This document shows positions 1 to 6,459 of a stretch of 7,738 nt of DNA, one piece after another. The DNA lies in NCBI GenBank assembly GCA_900542115.1, contig UQMC01000097.1:1-7738 (forward strand), in the 5' to 3' direction. The notes under the pieces are model-generated. The model was not told the DNA's origin, ran no database searches, and saw only the letters and a program-made list of their open reading frames with translations. How positions within the stretch are numbered: the first letter of the stretch is position 1; each line of letters starts with the position of its first letter. Source of the stretch: an uncultured Oscillibacter sp. Its GTDB lineage: Bacteria; Bacillota; Clostridia; Oscillospirales; Oscillospiraceae. Made by a program: the position numbers and the translations under genes.

Positions 1-374
1 TCCTGCATAATAATTCTTACAGCGTGGAGGGGTACGCCATCTGCGGCACCCGCGGCTGGTTTTTGGAGGAGGAACAGAAGCCTCATGACGCGAAGGTGCT
101 GAACCGGGAGCTTTTGCGGTTGGAGACCTCTTTAAAGGCGGCGGGAGACAAGCCTATCTACTGCTTTTTGCATTATCCGCCCATGTATCAGGGGTATCAA
201 TGCCCGGAAATACTGGCGCTGCTGGAGCAATACAATGTGGAGCTCTGCTGCTACGGGCATCTGCACGGCCCTGCGATTCGCCGCCGGATGGAGGGAAAAT
301 ACGGGAAAACAGTGTTTTCGCTCATCTCGGGGGACTATCTGGGCTTTGAACCGAAAAAAATTTGCGATTTATAG
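1..374 (+). CDS. Metallophosphoesterase (calcineurin-like), C-terminal part only
   Basis: This is the 3' end of a gene whose start lies left of the window. The frame is open from base 3 (Leu-His-Asn-Asn...) to the TAG at 372-374, giving about 123 visible residues. Two blocks typical of the calcineurin-like phosphoesterase fold are visible: HYPP (codons near 171-182), which supplies a metal-binding histidine, and GHLHG (near 255-269), the C-terminal GHxH metal-binding motif. The CGTRGW block near 42-59 resembles the predicted-phosphohydrolase group COG1768. The N-terminal metal motifs (DxH, GNHD) would be off the window. It is probably a cytosolic, metal-dependent phosphohydrolase; no membrane segment is seen in this part and the substrate is unknown. 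The GTG at 24 is an internal valine codon, not a start. It is co-oriented with tig, but the 110-base gap and a candidate promoter suggest separate transcription. Confidence 0.8.
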   Translation, partial: LHNNSYSVEGYAICGTRGWFLEEEQKPHDAKVLNRELLRLETSLKAAGDKPIYCFLHYPPMYQGYQCPEILALLEQYNVELCCYGHLHGPAIRRRMEGKYGKTVFSLISGDYLGFEPKKICDL

Positions 375-383
375 AAAAAAGAC

Positions 384-412
384 TGGTAATTTCAAAATAT
401 TTCTGGTAAAAT
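384..412 (+). promoter_or_regulatory. Candidate promoter for tig (extended -10)
   Basis: TAAAAT at 407-412 matches the sigma-A -10 box in five of six positions and is preceded by TGG at 404-406, making an extended -10. The -35 at 17-base spacing (TGGTAA, 384-389) is weak, as extended -10 promoters tolerate. Transcription would start near 419, just before the tandem inverted repeats. CTGGTAA occurs twice, at 383-389 and 403-409. A poorer alternative is TTGCGA at 362-367 with GGTAAT at 385-390. Confidence 0.4.
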
Positions 413-422
413 ACAAAAACGT

Positions 423-461
423 ATGGGTGAACACGCCCATGGATATGGGTCATACACCCAT
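423..461 (+). promoter_or_regulatory. Two tandem ATGGGT-armed inverted repeats in the tig leader
   Basis: The first repeat pairs ATGGGTG (423-429) with CGCCCAT (434-440) across a 4-base loop, with one G-U pair. The second pairs ATGGGT (445-450) with ACCCAT (456-461) across a 5-base loop. Their centres are about 21.5 bases apart, close to two helical turns, which would suit paired binding of a dimeric regulator. The arms can also pair differently: CCCAT (436-440) with ATGGG (445-449), nested inside 423-428 with 456-461. This would give two exclusive RNA folds. The tig ribosome site (GGAGG, 469-473) begins eight bases after the second repeat. I recognise neither a CtsR box nor a CIRCE element. 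The repeats are seen directly; regulatory function is inferred. Confidence 0.55.
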
Positions 462-484
462 GATGAACGGAGGAATAAACAAAC

Positions 485-1915
485 ATGACTGTTAAGAGCT
501 GCGAAAAACTTGAAAAGAGCATGGTGGCGCTGACCATCGAGGTGGACGCTGCCGCGTTTGAGGCTGCTGTTGAAAAGGCATATCAGAAGATGCGCCGGAA
601 GATCAGTATTCCGGGCTTCCGCCCCGGCAAGGCCCCCCGCAAGATGATCGAGCGGATGTATGGCGCCGAGGTGTTTTTCGAGGAGGCCATCAATATTGCG
701 TTCCCCGAGGCCTATGAGGCTGCTGTGGAGCAGGAGAAGCTGCAGGTTATCGGCTATCCCGCTGTTGAAATGGTGGGTGAGGTCACGAAGGACGGCTTTA
801 CGTTCAAGGCGACCGCTCCCGTGTATCCCGAGGTGACGCTGGGCGAGTACAAGGGCCTGAAGGCTGAGAAGCCCGAGGTGAAGGTCACTGCCGCCGATGT
901 GGAAGAGCGCTTGAAGCAGTTGGCTGACCGCAATACCCGTCTTGTCAGTGTGGAGCGCGAGGCCAAGAGTGGCGATACTGCTGTCATCGACTTTGAGGGC
1001 TTCAAGGACGGTGTTCCCTTTGAGGGCGGTAAAGGCACCAATCACAGTCTGGAGCTGGGTTCCGGCAGCTTTGTGCCCGGCTTTGAGGATCAGGTCATCG
1101 GCATGAAGGCCGGTGAGGAGAAGGACATCGATATCACCTTCCCCGAGAATTACCACGCCGACCTTGCCGGCAAGTCCGTTGTGTTCAAGGTGAAGGTCCA
1201 CGAGGTCAAGGAGAAGGAAGTCCCCGCCATGGACGATGAGTTCGCCAAGGACGTTTCAGAGTTTGATACCCTCAAGGAGCTCAAGGCCGATCTGAAGAAG
1301 AAGATCACCGAGGAGCGCCAGAAGGACGCCGACCGCGTGTTCGAGGAGAACCTGATGACGCAGGTGGCTGAGAATATCACCGCTGATATCCCCGATGTTA
1401 TGGTGGAAAGTCAGGCACATCAGTATCTTGAGAATTTCAAGGCCCAGATCAGCCGCCAGTTCCCCTATGAGGAATACAAGAAGATGACCGGCATGGATGA
1501 CGCCAAGCTGCTGGAGGATGCCAAGGAGCCCGCGCTGCGTCAGGTGAAGATGGATCTGGCCACCGCTGCCATCATCAAGGCCGAGAACATCGAGGCATCC
1601 GATGAGGATGTTGAGGCCGAGTTCAAGAAGCTGGCCGAGCAGTTCGGCATGGATGTGGACATGGTGAAGAAGTATCTTTCCAAGGAGCAGGTCCACGATC
1701 AGATTCTGACCCAGAAGGCCGTGGCCGTGGTGGTGGACAGCGCGACTGCCGAAAAGCCCAAGAAGGCCGCTGCCAAGAAGGAAGATGCTGCCGAGGGTGA
1801 GGAGAAGAAGCCTGCCAAGAAGACTGCCAAAAAGGCTGAGGCCGCCGAGGACGAGGAAAAGAAGCCTGCCAAGAAGACTGCCGCGAAGAAGACCGCCAAG
1901 AAAGACGCCGAATAA
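485..1915 (+). CDS. tig: Trigger factor, ribosome-associated chaperone and prolyl isomerase
   Basis: Trigger factor binds the large ribosomal subunit near the polypeptide exit and shields nascent chains; it also carries an FKBP-type peptidyl-prolyl isomerase domain. At 476 residues it is longer than the usual 430 or so. The N-terminal ribosome-binding domain shows the signature GFRPGK at residues 44-49. The FKBP domain spans about residues 162-245 ([10 protein letters not shown], then [14 protein letters not shown]). The helical chaperone arms run to about residue 418. Residues 423-476 are an added lysine/alanine/proline tail of three 18-residue repeats, low-complexity and probably disordered. 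The ATG at 485 is supported by GGAGG at 469-473, spaced 11 bases, and by alignment of the family N-terminus. It is the first gene of a tig-clpP-clpX-lon-ysxC series, and is probably transcribed from the candidate promoter at 384-412. Confidence 0.97.
   Translation: MTVKSCEKLEKSMVALTIEVDAAAFEAAVEKAYQKMRRKISIPGFRPGKAPRKMIERMYGAEVFFEEAINIAFPEAYEAAVEQEKLQVIGYPAVEMVGEVTKDGFTFKATAPVYPEVTLGEYKGLKAEKPEVKVTAADVEERLKQLADRNTRLVSVEREAKSGDTAVIDFEGFKDGVPFEGGKGTNHSLELGSGSFVPGFEDQVIGMKAGEEKDIDITFPENYHADLAGKSVVFKVKVHEVKEKEVPAMDDEFAKDVSEFDTLKELKADLKKKITEERQKDADRVFEENLMTQVAENITADIPDVMVESQAHQYLENFKAQISRQFPYEEYKKMTGMDDAKLLEDAKEPALRQVKMDLATAAIIKAENIEASDEDVEAEFKKLAEQFGMDVDMVKKYLSKEQVHDQILTQKAVAVVVDSATAEKPKKAAAKKEDAAEGEEKKPAKKTAKKAEAAEDEEKKPAKKTAAKKTAKKDAE
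1751..1912 (+). repeat. Three tandem 54-base repeats coding the trigger factor tail
   Basis: Three in-frame units at 1751-1804, 1805-1858 and 1859-1912 each encode 18 residues. Each starts with a lysine/proline block ([21 protein letters not shown]). Units 1 and 2 end in an acidic block ([15 protein letters not shown]). Unit 3 stays basic ([11 protein letters not shown]). The first 24 bases of units 2 and 3 are identical. The KPAKKTA-type composition resembles histone-H1-like and other disordered nucleic-acid-binding tails. The repeat length suggests growth by slippage or unequal recombination. Confidence 0.85.
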
Positions 1916-1966
1916 GGGCGAAACTTTTTCTCACAGGAATCACGGTACATTTTACAGATTCGACAC

Positions 1967-2001
1967 ATTCTCTCATGGTACCCGTGGTATCATGAGAGAA
2001 T
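1967..2001. promoter_or_regulatory. Long near-perfect palindrome between tig and clpP
   Basis: ATTCTCTCATGGTACC at 1967-1982 pairs with bases 1986-2001 over a 3-base loop (CGT). All 16 positions pair, 15 as Watson-Crick pairs and one as G-U, and the outer 11 are perfect. It lies 51 bases after the tig stop and 65 bases before the clpP start. The flanks are not T-rich on either strand (GGTTTATC follows on the plus strand), so it is not a standard intrinsic terminator. It could be a weak terminator or attenuator, an mRNA-processing or stabilising hairpin, or an operator. I find no convincing promoter for clpP in the gap of 1916-2066. Confidence 0.7.
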
Positions 2002-2050
2002 GGTTTATCAGGCACCTTTACAACCCCACTTGTATATGTGCCGCGTTACA

Positions 2051-2059
2051 AAAGGAGGT
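2051..2059 (+). promoter_or_regulatory. Strong ribosome binding site fixing the clpP start
   Basis: AAAGGAGGT lies seven bases before the ATG at 2067. This near-perfect Shine-Dalgarno sequence decides the start. The same frame stays open upstream to 1785, inside the end of tig, but that extension would be an arginine-rich out-of-frame reading of the tig tail with no family homology. Confidence 0.9.
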
Positions 2060-2066
2060 CATCTTT

Positions 2067-2651
2067 ATGAGCTTAGTACCCTATGTTGTAGAGCAGACGA
2101 ACCGCGGTGAGCGGTCCTATGACATTTTTTCCCGTTTGCTGAATGACCGCATCATCTTCTTGGGTGAGGAGGTCAATGCGACCACGGCAAGTCTGGTGGT
2201 GGCGCAGTTATTGTATCTGGAGGCGCAGGACCCGGATAAGGATATCCAGCTTTATATCAACAGTCCCGGCGGCTCCGTTACGGATGGCATGGCGATTTAC
2301 GATACCATGCAGTATGTCAAGTGTGATGTGTCCACCATCTGCGTAGGCATGGCCGCGTCCATGGGCGCGTTTCTGCTGTCCTCCGGCGCCAAGGGCAAGC
2401 GCATTGCGCTGCCGAACGCCGAGATCATGATTCATCAGCCCTCTGCCGGTACACAGGGCAAGGTGACGGACATGGAAATCGATGTGGAGCATTTCCTCCG
2501 CATTAAGAAAAACCTGAATGAGATTCTGGCGTCCAACACCGGAAAGACCGCCGAGGAGGTCAAGGCTGCTTCCGAGCGGGACCACTGGATGACCGCGGAG
2601 GAAGCCAGGAGCTTCGGTCTGGTGGATAAGATCATCACTGCTAAGAGATAA
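2067..2651 (+). CDS. clpP: ClpP, ATP-dependent Clp protease proteolytic subunit
   Basis: ClpP is the barrel-shaped serine peptidase of the Clp system. Two stacked heptameric rings enclose the active sites, and substrates are fed in by ClpX and, if present, ClpC or ClpA. The protein is 194 residues, normal for the family. The catalytic triad is complete: Ser98 in GMAASMGA, His123 in MIHQP and Asp172 in ERDHWM, the same numbering as the Bacillus enzyme. The glycine-rich NSPGGSV block is at residues 65-71. The N-terminal stretch (about residues 1-18) corresponds to the axial loops; the short leader [11 protein letters not shown] fits a Firmicutes-type ClpP. The start is set by the AAAGGAGGT site at 2051-2059. 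clpX follows after 13 bases, so the two subunits are surely cotranscribed. Whether transcription enters from tig or from a promoter of its own is unclear. Confidence 0.98.
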   Translation: MSLVPYVVEQTNRGERSYDIFSRLLNDRIIFLGEEVNATTASLVVAQLLYLEAQDPDKDIQLYINSPGGSVTDGMAIYDTMQYVKCDVSTICVGMAASMGAFLLSSGAKGKRIALPNAEIMIHQPSAGTQGKVTDMEIDVEHFLRIKKNLNEILASNTGKTAEEVKAASERDHWMTAEEARSFGLVDKIITAKR

Positions 2652-2664
2652 AAGAGGTAATACC

Positions 2665-3981
2665 ATGAGCGATGAAGGCAAGAAGGCCCTGCGCTGTTCC
2701 TTTTGCGGTAAGCGGGAGCAGCAGGTCCACCGTATGATTCAGGGCCCCGGTGTCCGCATCTGCGATGAGTGCGTGCAGCTTTGCATGAGCATTCTGGATG
2801 AGGGCTTTGATGGCCCGGAGACCGAACCACTGGAGGATATTCCCGACCAGCTGCCGACACCGAGGGAAATTCGGACGGTGCTGGATGAATATGTCATCGG
2901 GCAGGAGGCCGCGAAGGTGGCGCTGTCCGTGGCGGTATACAACCACTATAAGCGCATTTATTTCGGCGGCGGGGACGATGTGGAGCTGCAAAAGAGCAAC
3001 ATCCTGATGCTGGGCCCCACCGGCTCCGGCAAGACGCTGTTTGCACAAACGCTGGCCCGAATTTTGAAGGTTCCCTTCGCTATTGCCGACGCTACCACGC
3101 TGACAGAGGCGGGCTATGTAGGCGACGATGTGGAAAATATCCTGCTGCGACTGCTGCAGGCGGCGGATTTTGATGTGGAGCGCGCGGAGCACGGCATCAT
3201 TTATGTCGATGAGATCGACAAAATTGCCCGTAAGAGTGAGAACACCTCTATCACCCGGGATGTTTCCGGTGAGGGCGTACAGCAGGCGCTTTTGAAAATC
3301 GTGGAGGGTACGGTAGCCAACGTGCCGCCGCAGGGCGGACGCAAGCACCCCCATCAGGAGTTCATTCAGATGAACACCAAAAACATTCTGTTCATCTGCG
3401 GCGGTGCCTTTGACGGTCTTGAAAAGATCATTGAGCAGCGGTTGGACCAGAAAACCATGGGCTTTGGCGCGGATATCCAGAGCAAGAAGGAGAAGAACGT
3501 CAGCCAGCTTTTGGCGCAGGTCCAGCCCCATGACATTCTCAAGTTCGGTATCATTCCCGAGCTGGTGGGCCGCTTGCCGGTGATCGCGCCGCTGAACGCG
3601 CTGCAGCGGGAAGATTTGGTCCGCATTCTGACGGAGCCGAAGAACGCGCTGGTCAAACAGTATAAAAAGCTGATGGAATACGATGACGTTGATCTGGAGT
3701 TTACGGATGACGCGCTGAACGCCATTGCAGACAAGGCCATTGAGCGGAACATCGGCGCCCGGGGACTGCGGGCCGTGATGGAGGGTCTGCTGACGAAGAT
3801 CATGTACGAAATTCCCTCTGACAAAACGGTGGTCAAGGCAGTTGTGACAAAGGACTGTGTGGAGGGGAAGGCGGAGCCGGAGTTGACGCACGATTCCAAT
3901 AAGATCAATTATTCCGTGAAGCTGAATACCGGAAAGTCCGAGGCGCGGAACGAGGCGGATACGCCGATGTCGGCATCTTAA
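2665..3981 (+). CDS. clpX: ClpX, ATP-dependent unfoldase of the ClpXP protease
   Basis: ClpX is a hexameric AAA+ unfoldase that recognises degrons such as the ssrA tag and threads proteins into ClpP. The protein has 438 residues, a normal length. The N-terminal zinc-binding domain has Cys11, Cys14, Cys33 and Cys36 (CSFC...CDEC). Walker A is GPTGSGKT at 117-124, the pore loop GYVG at 150-153, Walker B IIYVDEID at 178-185, an RKH pore loop at 226-228 and sensor 2 GARGLR at 364-369. The ClpP-docking loop, usually [LIV]-G-[FL], reads MGF at 265-267, a mild departure. The last 40 residues or so are polar and variable. The ATG at 2665 is preceded by GAGG at 2654-2657 and lies 13 bases after clpP. 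A terminator-like hairpin follows at 4004-4043. Confidence 0.98.
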   Translation: MSDEGKKALRCSFCGKREQQVHRMIQGPGVRICDECVQLCMSILDEGFDGPETEPLEDIPDQLPTPREIRTVLDEYVIGQEAAKVALSVAVYNHYKRIYFGGGDDVELQKSNILMLGPTGSGKTLFAQTLARILKVPFAIADATTLTEAGYVGDDVENILLRLLQAADFDVERAEHGIIYVDEIDKIARKSENTSITRDVSGEGVQQALLKIVEGTVANVPPQGGRKHPHQEFIQMNTKNILFICGGAFDGLEKIIEQRLDQKTMGFGADIQSKKEKNVSQLLAQVQPHDILKFGIIPELVGRLPVIAPLNALQREDLVRILTEPKNALVKQYKKLMEYDDVDLEFTDDALNAIADKAIERNIGARGLRAVMEGLLTKIMYEIPSDKTVVKAVVTKDCVEGKAEPELTHDSNKINYSVKLNTGKSEARNEADTPMSAS

Positions 3982-3982
3982 C

Positions 3983-3999
3983 CTGTGTGATACGCACAG
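3983..3999. promoter_or_regulatory. Short inverted repeat just after clpX
   Basis: CTGTGT (3983-3988) pairs with GCACAG (3994-3999) around GATAC; five pairs are Watson-Crick and one is T-G. It starts two bases after the clpX stop and 18 bases before the -35 of the lon promoter candidate. It could be an operator or a small 3' hairpin. Its size makes chance occurrence possible. Confidence 0.3.
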
Positions 4000-4003
4000 C
4001 CAA

Positions 4004-4043
4004 CAGGGGGAGGGCGTTGACACGCGGCTTCCCCTGCTTTATT
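4004..4043 (+). terminator. Intrinsic-terminator-like hairpin after clpX
   Basis: CAGGGGGAG (4004-4012) pairs with CTTCCCCTG (4028-4036), nine pairs with one G-U. Beyond a G/GG internal loop, GCGT (4014-4017) pairs with ACGC (4022-4025) over the loop TGAC. A short T-rich run, TTTATT, follows at 4038-4043. The run is interrupted, so it probably gives partial termination of the clpP-clpX transcript with some read-through into lon. Confidence 0.6.
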
Positions 4044-4045
4044 CT
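4017..4045 (+). promoter_or_regulatory. Candidate sigma-A promoter for lon
   Basis: A consensus TTGACA at 4017-4022 is followed, after exactly 17 bases, by TATTCT at 4040-4045, which matches the -10 box in four of six positions. The -35 overlaps the loop of the terminator hairpin. Initiation would fall near 4052, leaving a leader of only about ten bases ahead of the lon ATG at 4063. The -35 and spacing are strong; the -10 is mediocre. Confidence 0.45.
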
Positions 4046-4056
4046 CCTGAAAGGAG
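4044..4056 (+). promoter_or_regulatory. Hairpin covering the lon ribosome binding site
   Basis: CTCCT (4044-4048) is perfectly complementary to AGGAG (4052-4056), with GAA as loop. AGGAG is the core of the lon Shine-Dalgarno sequence (AAAGGAG, 4050-4056), six bases before the ATG. In a read-through transcript from clpX the site could be masked. A transcript starting near 4052 would lack the CTCCT arm. The complementarity is seen; control of translation or temperature sensing is inference. Confidence 0.45.
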
Positions 4057-4062
4057 CGAACT

Positions 4063-6450
4063 ATGGAACCCAATACTTTGAATATTCCCGTACTGGCCCT
4101 TCGGGGCCTGACGGTATTTCCGCATACAAATCTCACCTTTGACGTTGAGCGCCGCATTTCCATTAAGGCGCTGGAGGTCGCCATGGAGACCGGACAGGAG
4201 ATCTTTTTGGTGACGCAGCGGGAGATCGGCGTGGAAAAGCCAACGGAAAAGGACCTCTACACCATGGGAACGGTCTCCCGTGTGACGCAGATATTGCGGC
4301 TGGGAAAAAGCTCTCTGCGGGTCATGGTGGAGGGTGGACGCCGTGCCTGCCTGCGCCGCCTGTGGCAGACGGAGCCGTATCTTCAGGGCCATGTAGAGCT
4401 GGTGGAGGAGAACGCCGGTGTAAGCAATACCCCCAGAACGGAGGCGCTGCTCCGGCAGACCTGCGGACTGTTTCAGGATTACGCCCAGCTTGCCGGTAAT
4501 GTGGCGGAGGAGGTTACGGCAACGGTGCTGGACAGCCAGGATCCAGGCTTTTTAGCGGACTTTATCGCCCAGAACACGGCGCTGCGCTATGATGATAAGC
4601 AGGCTATTTTGGAGGAGCTGTCTCCGCTGGTGCGGCTACGGAAGCTCAACGGTTTCTTGGCCCGGGAGCGGGATGTGCTGAGCTATGAGCGGCAGATGGA
4701 GGGCAAGGTCCGGGACGAGCTTGCTCAGCAGCAGAAGGAGCAAATTCTGCGGACGCAGATTCGGGTCCTTCAGGGTGAGCTTGGCGAGGACGAGGACAGC
4801 GAGATCGACGAGTACCGTCAAAAGCTGGAGAGCCTGAAGCTGGAGGACGAGACGCGGCAGCATCTTGAAAAGGAGATCAACAAGCTGGCAAAGCAGCCAT
4901 ACGTCAGTGCGGAGGCGTCTGTGATTCGCAATTATCTGGATGTATGTCTTGAGCTGCCGTGGGGTACATATACTAAGGAGCGCGTCAATGTGGACGCCGT
5001 TCGCAGGGCGCTGGACCGTGACCACTTCGGCATGGAGAAGGTGAAGGAGCGGATTTTAGAGAGCATTGCCGTTCGCCAGATGAACCCGGAAGGGAAGGGG
5101 CAGATCATCTGCCTTGTGGGCCCTCCGGGCGTGGGCAAGACCTCGATTGCTCTGTCTGTTGCCAAGGCATTGAACCGCAAGCTGGACAGAATCTCTCTTG
5201 GCGGCGTGCGGGATGAAGCGGATATCCGCGGCCACCGCAAGACCTATATCGGCGCCATGCCGGGACGTATCGTAGAGGGCATCAGTCGCAGCGGCACCAT
5301 GAACCCGCTGCTGGTGCTGGATGAGATCGACAAGCTCAGCGGAGATTACCGGGGCGACCCGGCCTCGGCGCTGTTGGAGGTGCTGGACAGCGAGCAGAAC
5401 CACGCTTTCCGGGATCATTTTCTGGAGGTGCCGCTGGACCTCTCGCAAGTGATGTTCATTACCACGGCTAACTCACTGGATACGATTCCACGGCCTCTGC
5501 TGGATCGGATGGAAGTCATTCAGCTTTCCAGCTACACCGATGAGGAGAAAATTCAAATCGCGAAGAATCATCTGCTGCCAAAGCAGATGAAGGAGCACGG
5601 ACTGAAAAAGGGCGTACTGCGAATCGATGATGAAGCAGTTCGGGCGGTGATTCGGGACTATACTCGGGAGTCCGGTGTCCGTCAGTTGGAGCGGCGTCTG
5701 GCTGCACTGTGCCGAAAAGCGGATATACAGCTTTTAACAAAAGCTGTAAAGCGAGTGACTGTTACAGAAAAAGACCTGCCAAAGCTGCTGAATATGCAGC
5801 CCTATCCGCCGACGGTCCATGTGGACCGGGAGGAAATCGGCGTGGTGAACGGCCTTGCATGGACAGAGGCCGGCGGCGAAATTCTGGAAGTAGAGGTCAA
5901 TGTAATGGAGGGCTCCGGCAAGCTGGAGCTGACCGGAAACCTGGGTGATGTGATGAAGGAATCCGCTCAAGCGGCCTATAGCTGCCTGCGAAGCCGGGCA
6001 AAGGCATTGGGTATCGACCCGGATTTCTATAAGAACAGAGATATCCATGTCCATTTCCCGGAGGGGGCAGTTCCTAAGGACGGCCCCTCTGCCGGTATTG
6101 CCATGGCGACTGCCATGCTTTCGGTATTGACAGACCGTAAAATTAAGGCCGGAATTGCTATGACAGGCGAAATTACTTTACGAGGCCGCGTGCTCCCCAT
6201 CGGCGGCCTGAAGGAAAAAACTATGGCGGCGAAGCGGTACGGCATCCGAACCGTACTGATTCCCCAGGACAATGTCCGCGATTTAGAGGAAATCGACCAG
6301 ACGGTGCGCGCCGCCCTGCGGTTTGTGCCGGTAGAAACCGTGGATCAGGTATTTGACGAGGTATTCTGCCGAGAAGCGGAGAAGAAGGCAGAGGCGATAC
6401 CGGCCTTCCTTCCGGTGGAAAGCGGCACAGAAGCGGCCCTGCGGCAGTAA
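4063..6450 (+). CDS. lon: Lon ATP-dependent protease (LonA type)
   Basis: Lon is a cytosolic AAA+ protease with ATPase and peptidase in one chain; it degrades misfolded and some regulatory proteins as a hexamer. The protein is 795 residues, normal for LonA. The N-terminal substrate-binding domain covers about residues 5-195 (IPVLALRGLTVFPH at its start), followed by a charged helical linker to about 300. The AAA+ module has Walker A GPPGVGKT at 353-360 and Walker B LLVLDEID at 416-423. The protease domain carries the Ser-Lys dyad: Ser676 in GPSAG and Lys719 in GGLKEK. No membrane segment is present, which excludes LonB. The ATG at 4063 has AAAGGAG six bases upstream. ysxC begins nine bases after the stop, so they form one transcript. 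A perfect 10-base-arm inverted repeat sits inside the gene at 5726-5748. Confidence 0.98.
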   Translation: MEPNTLNIPVLALRGLTVFPHTNLTFDVERRISIKALEVAMETGQEIFLVTQREIGVEKPTEKDLYTMGTVSRVTQILRLGKSSLRVMVEGGRRACLRRLWQTEPYLQGHVELVEENAGVSNTPRTEALLRQTCGLFQDYAQLAGNVAEEVTATVLDSQDPGFLADFIAQNTALRYDDKQAILEELSPLVRLRKLNGFLARERDVLSYERQMEGKVRDELAQQQKEQILRTQIRVLQGELGEDEDSEIDEYRQKLESLKLEDETRQHLEKEINKLAKQPYVSAEASVIRNYLDVCLELPWGTYTKERVNVDAVRRALDRDHFGMEKVKERILESIAVRQMNPEGKGQIICLVGPPGVGKTSIALSVAKALNRKLDRISLGGVRDEADIRGHRKTYIGAMPGRIVEGISRSGTMNPLLVLDEIDKLSGDYRGDPASALLEVLDSEQNHAFRDHFLEVPLDLSQVMFITTANSLDTIPRPLLDRMEVIQLSSYTDEEKIQIAKNHLLPKQMKEHGLKKGVLRIDDEAVRAVIRDYTRESGVRQLERRLAALCRKADIQLLTKAVKRVTVTEKDLPKLLNMQPYPPTVHVDREEIGVVNGLAWTEAGGEILEVEVNVMEGSGKLELTGNLGDVMKESAQAAYSCLRSRAKALGIDPDFYKNRDIHVHFPEGAVPKDGPSAGIAMATAMLSVLTDRKIKAGIAMTGEITLRGRVLPIGGLKEKTMAAKRYGIRTVLIPQDNVRDLEEIDQTVRAALRFVPVETVDQVFDEVFCREAEKKAEAIPAFLPVESGTEAALRQ
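5726..5748. repeat. Perfect inverted repeat inside lon
   Basis: TACAGCTTTT (5726-5735) and AAAAGCTGTA (5739-5748) are exact reverse complements separated by AAC. It falls at about codons 555-562, near the end of the AAA+ module before the protease domain, in a locally AT-richer patch. No T-run follows on either strand, so it is not a typical terminator. It may have no function. Confidence 0.6.
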
Positions 6451-6459
6451 GGAGAGGCG

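Noticed and set aside
24..26. GTG as start of the first gene
   Set aside because: The frame is open to base 3 and the preceding residues continue the phosphoesterase, so the gene is truncated by the window edge.
375..484. CtsR (GGTCAAA-type) or HrcA (CIRCE) heat-shock operators in this or the other gaps
   Set aside because: I read all gaps and found no paired GGTCAAA heptads and no TTAGCACTC/GAGTGCTAA pair.
392..1201. 269-codon open frame on the minus strand opposite tig
   Set aside because: Same cause: a shadow of the tig coding frame, with leucine/glycine-rich composition and no family resemblance.
1925..1993. Imperfect direct repeat (TTCTCACAGG... and TTCTCTCATGG...) between tig and clpP
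   Set aside because: The match needs gaps and many mismatches, so it is not convincing next to the clear palindrome.
1785..2066. 5' extension of the clpP frame into the end of tig
   Set aside because: The extra sequence is an arginine/proline-rich out-of-frame reading of the tig repeat tail. The strong ribosome site at 2051-2059 and ClpP family length place the start at 2067.
1916..2066. A dedicated clpP promoter
   Set aside because: Partial boxes such as TCGACA (1960-1965), TTTACA (1951-1956, 2017-2022) and TATCAT (1988-1993) cannot be combined at 16-18 base spacing with an acceptable partner.
2641..4023. 460-codon open frame on the minus strand covering all of clpX
   Set aside because: It is a mirror of the codon bias of clpX. 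The translation is leucine/histidine/arginine-rich with no recognisable domain, while the plus strand encodes a complete ClpX with every motif.
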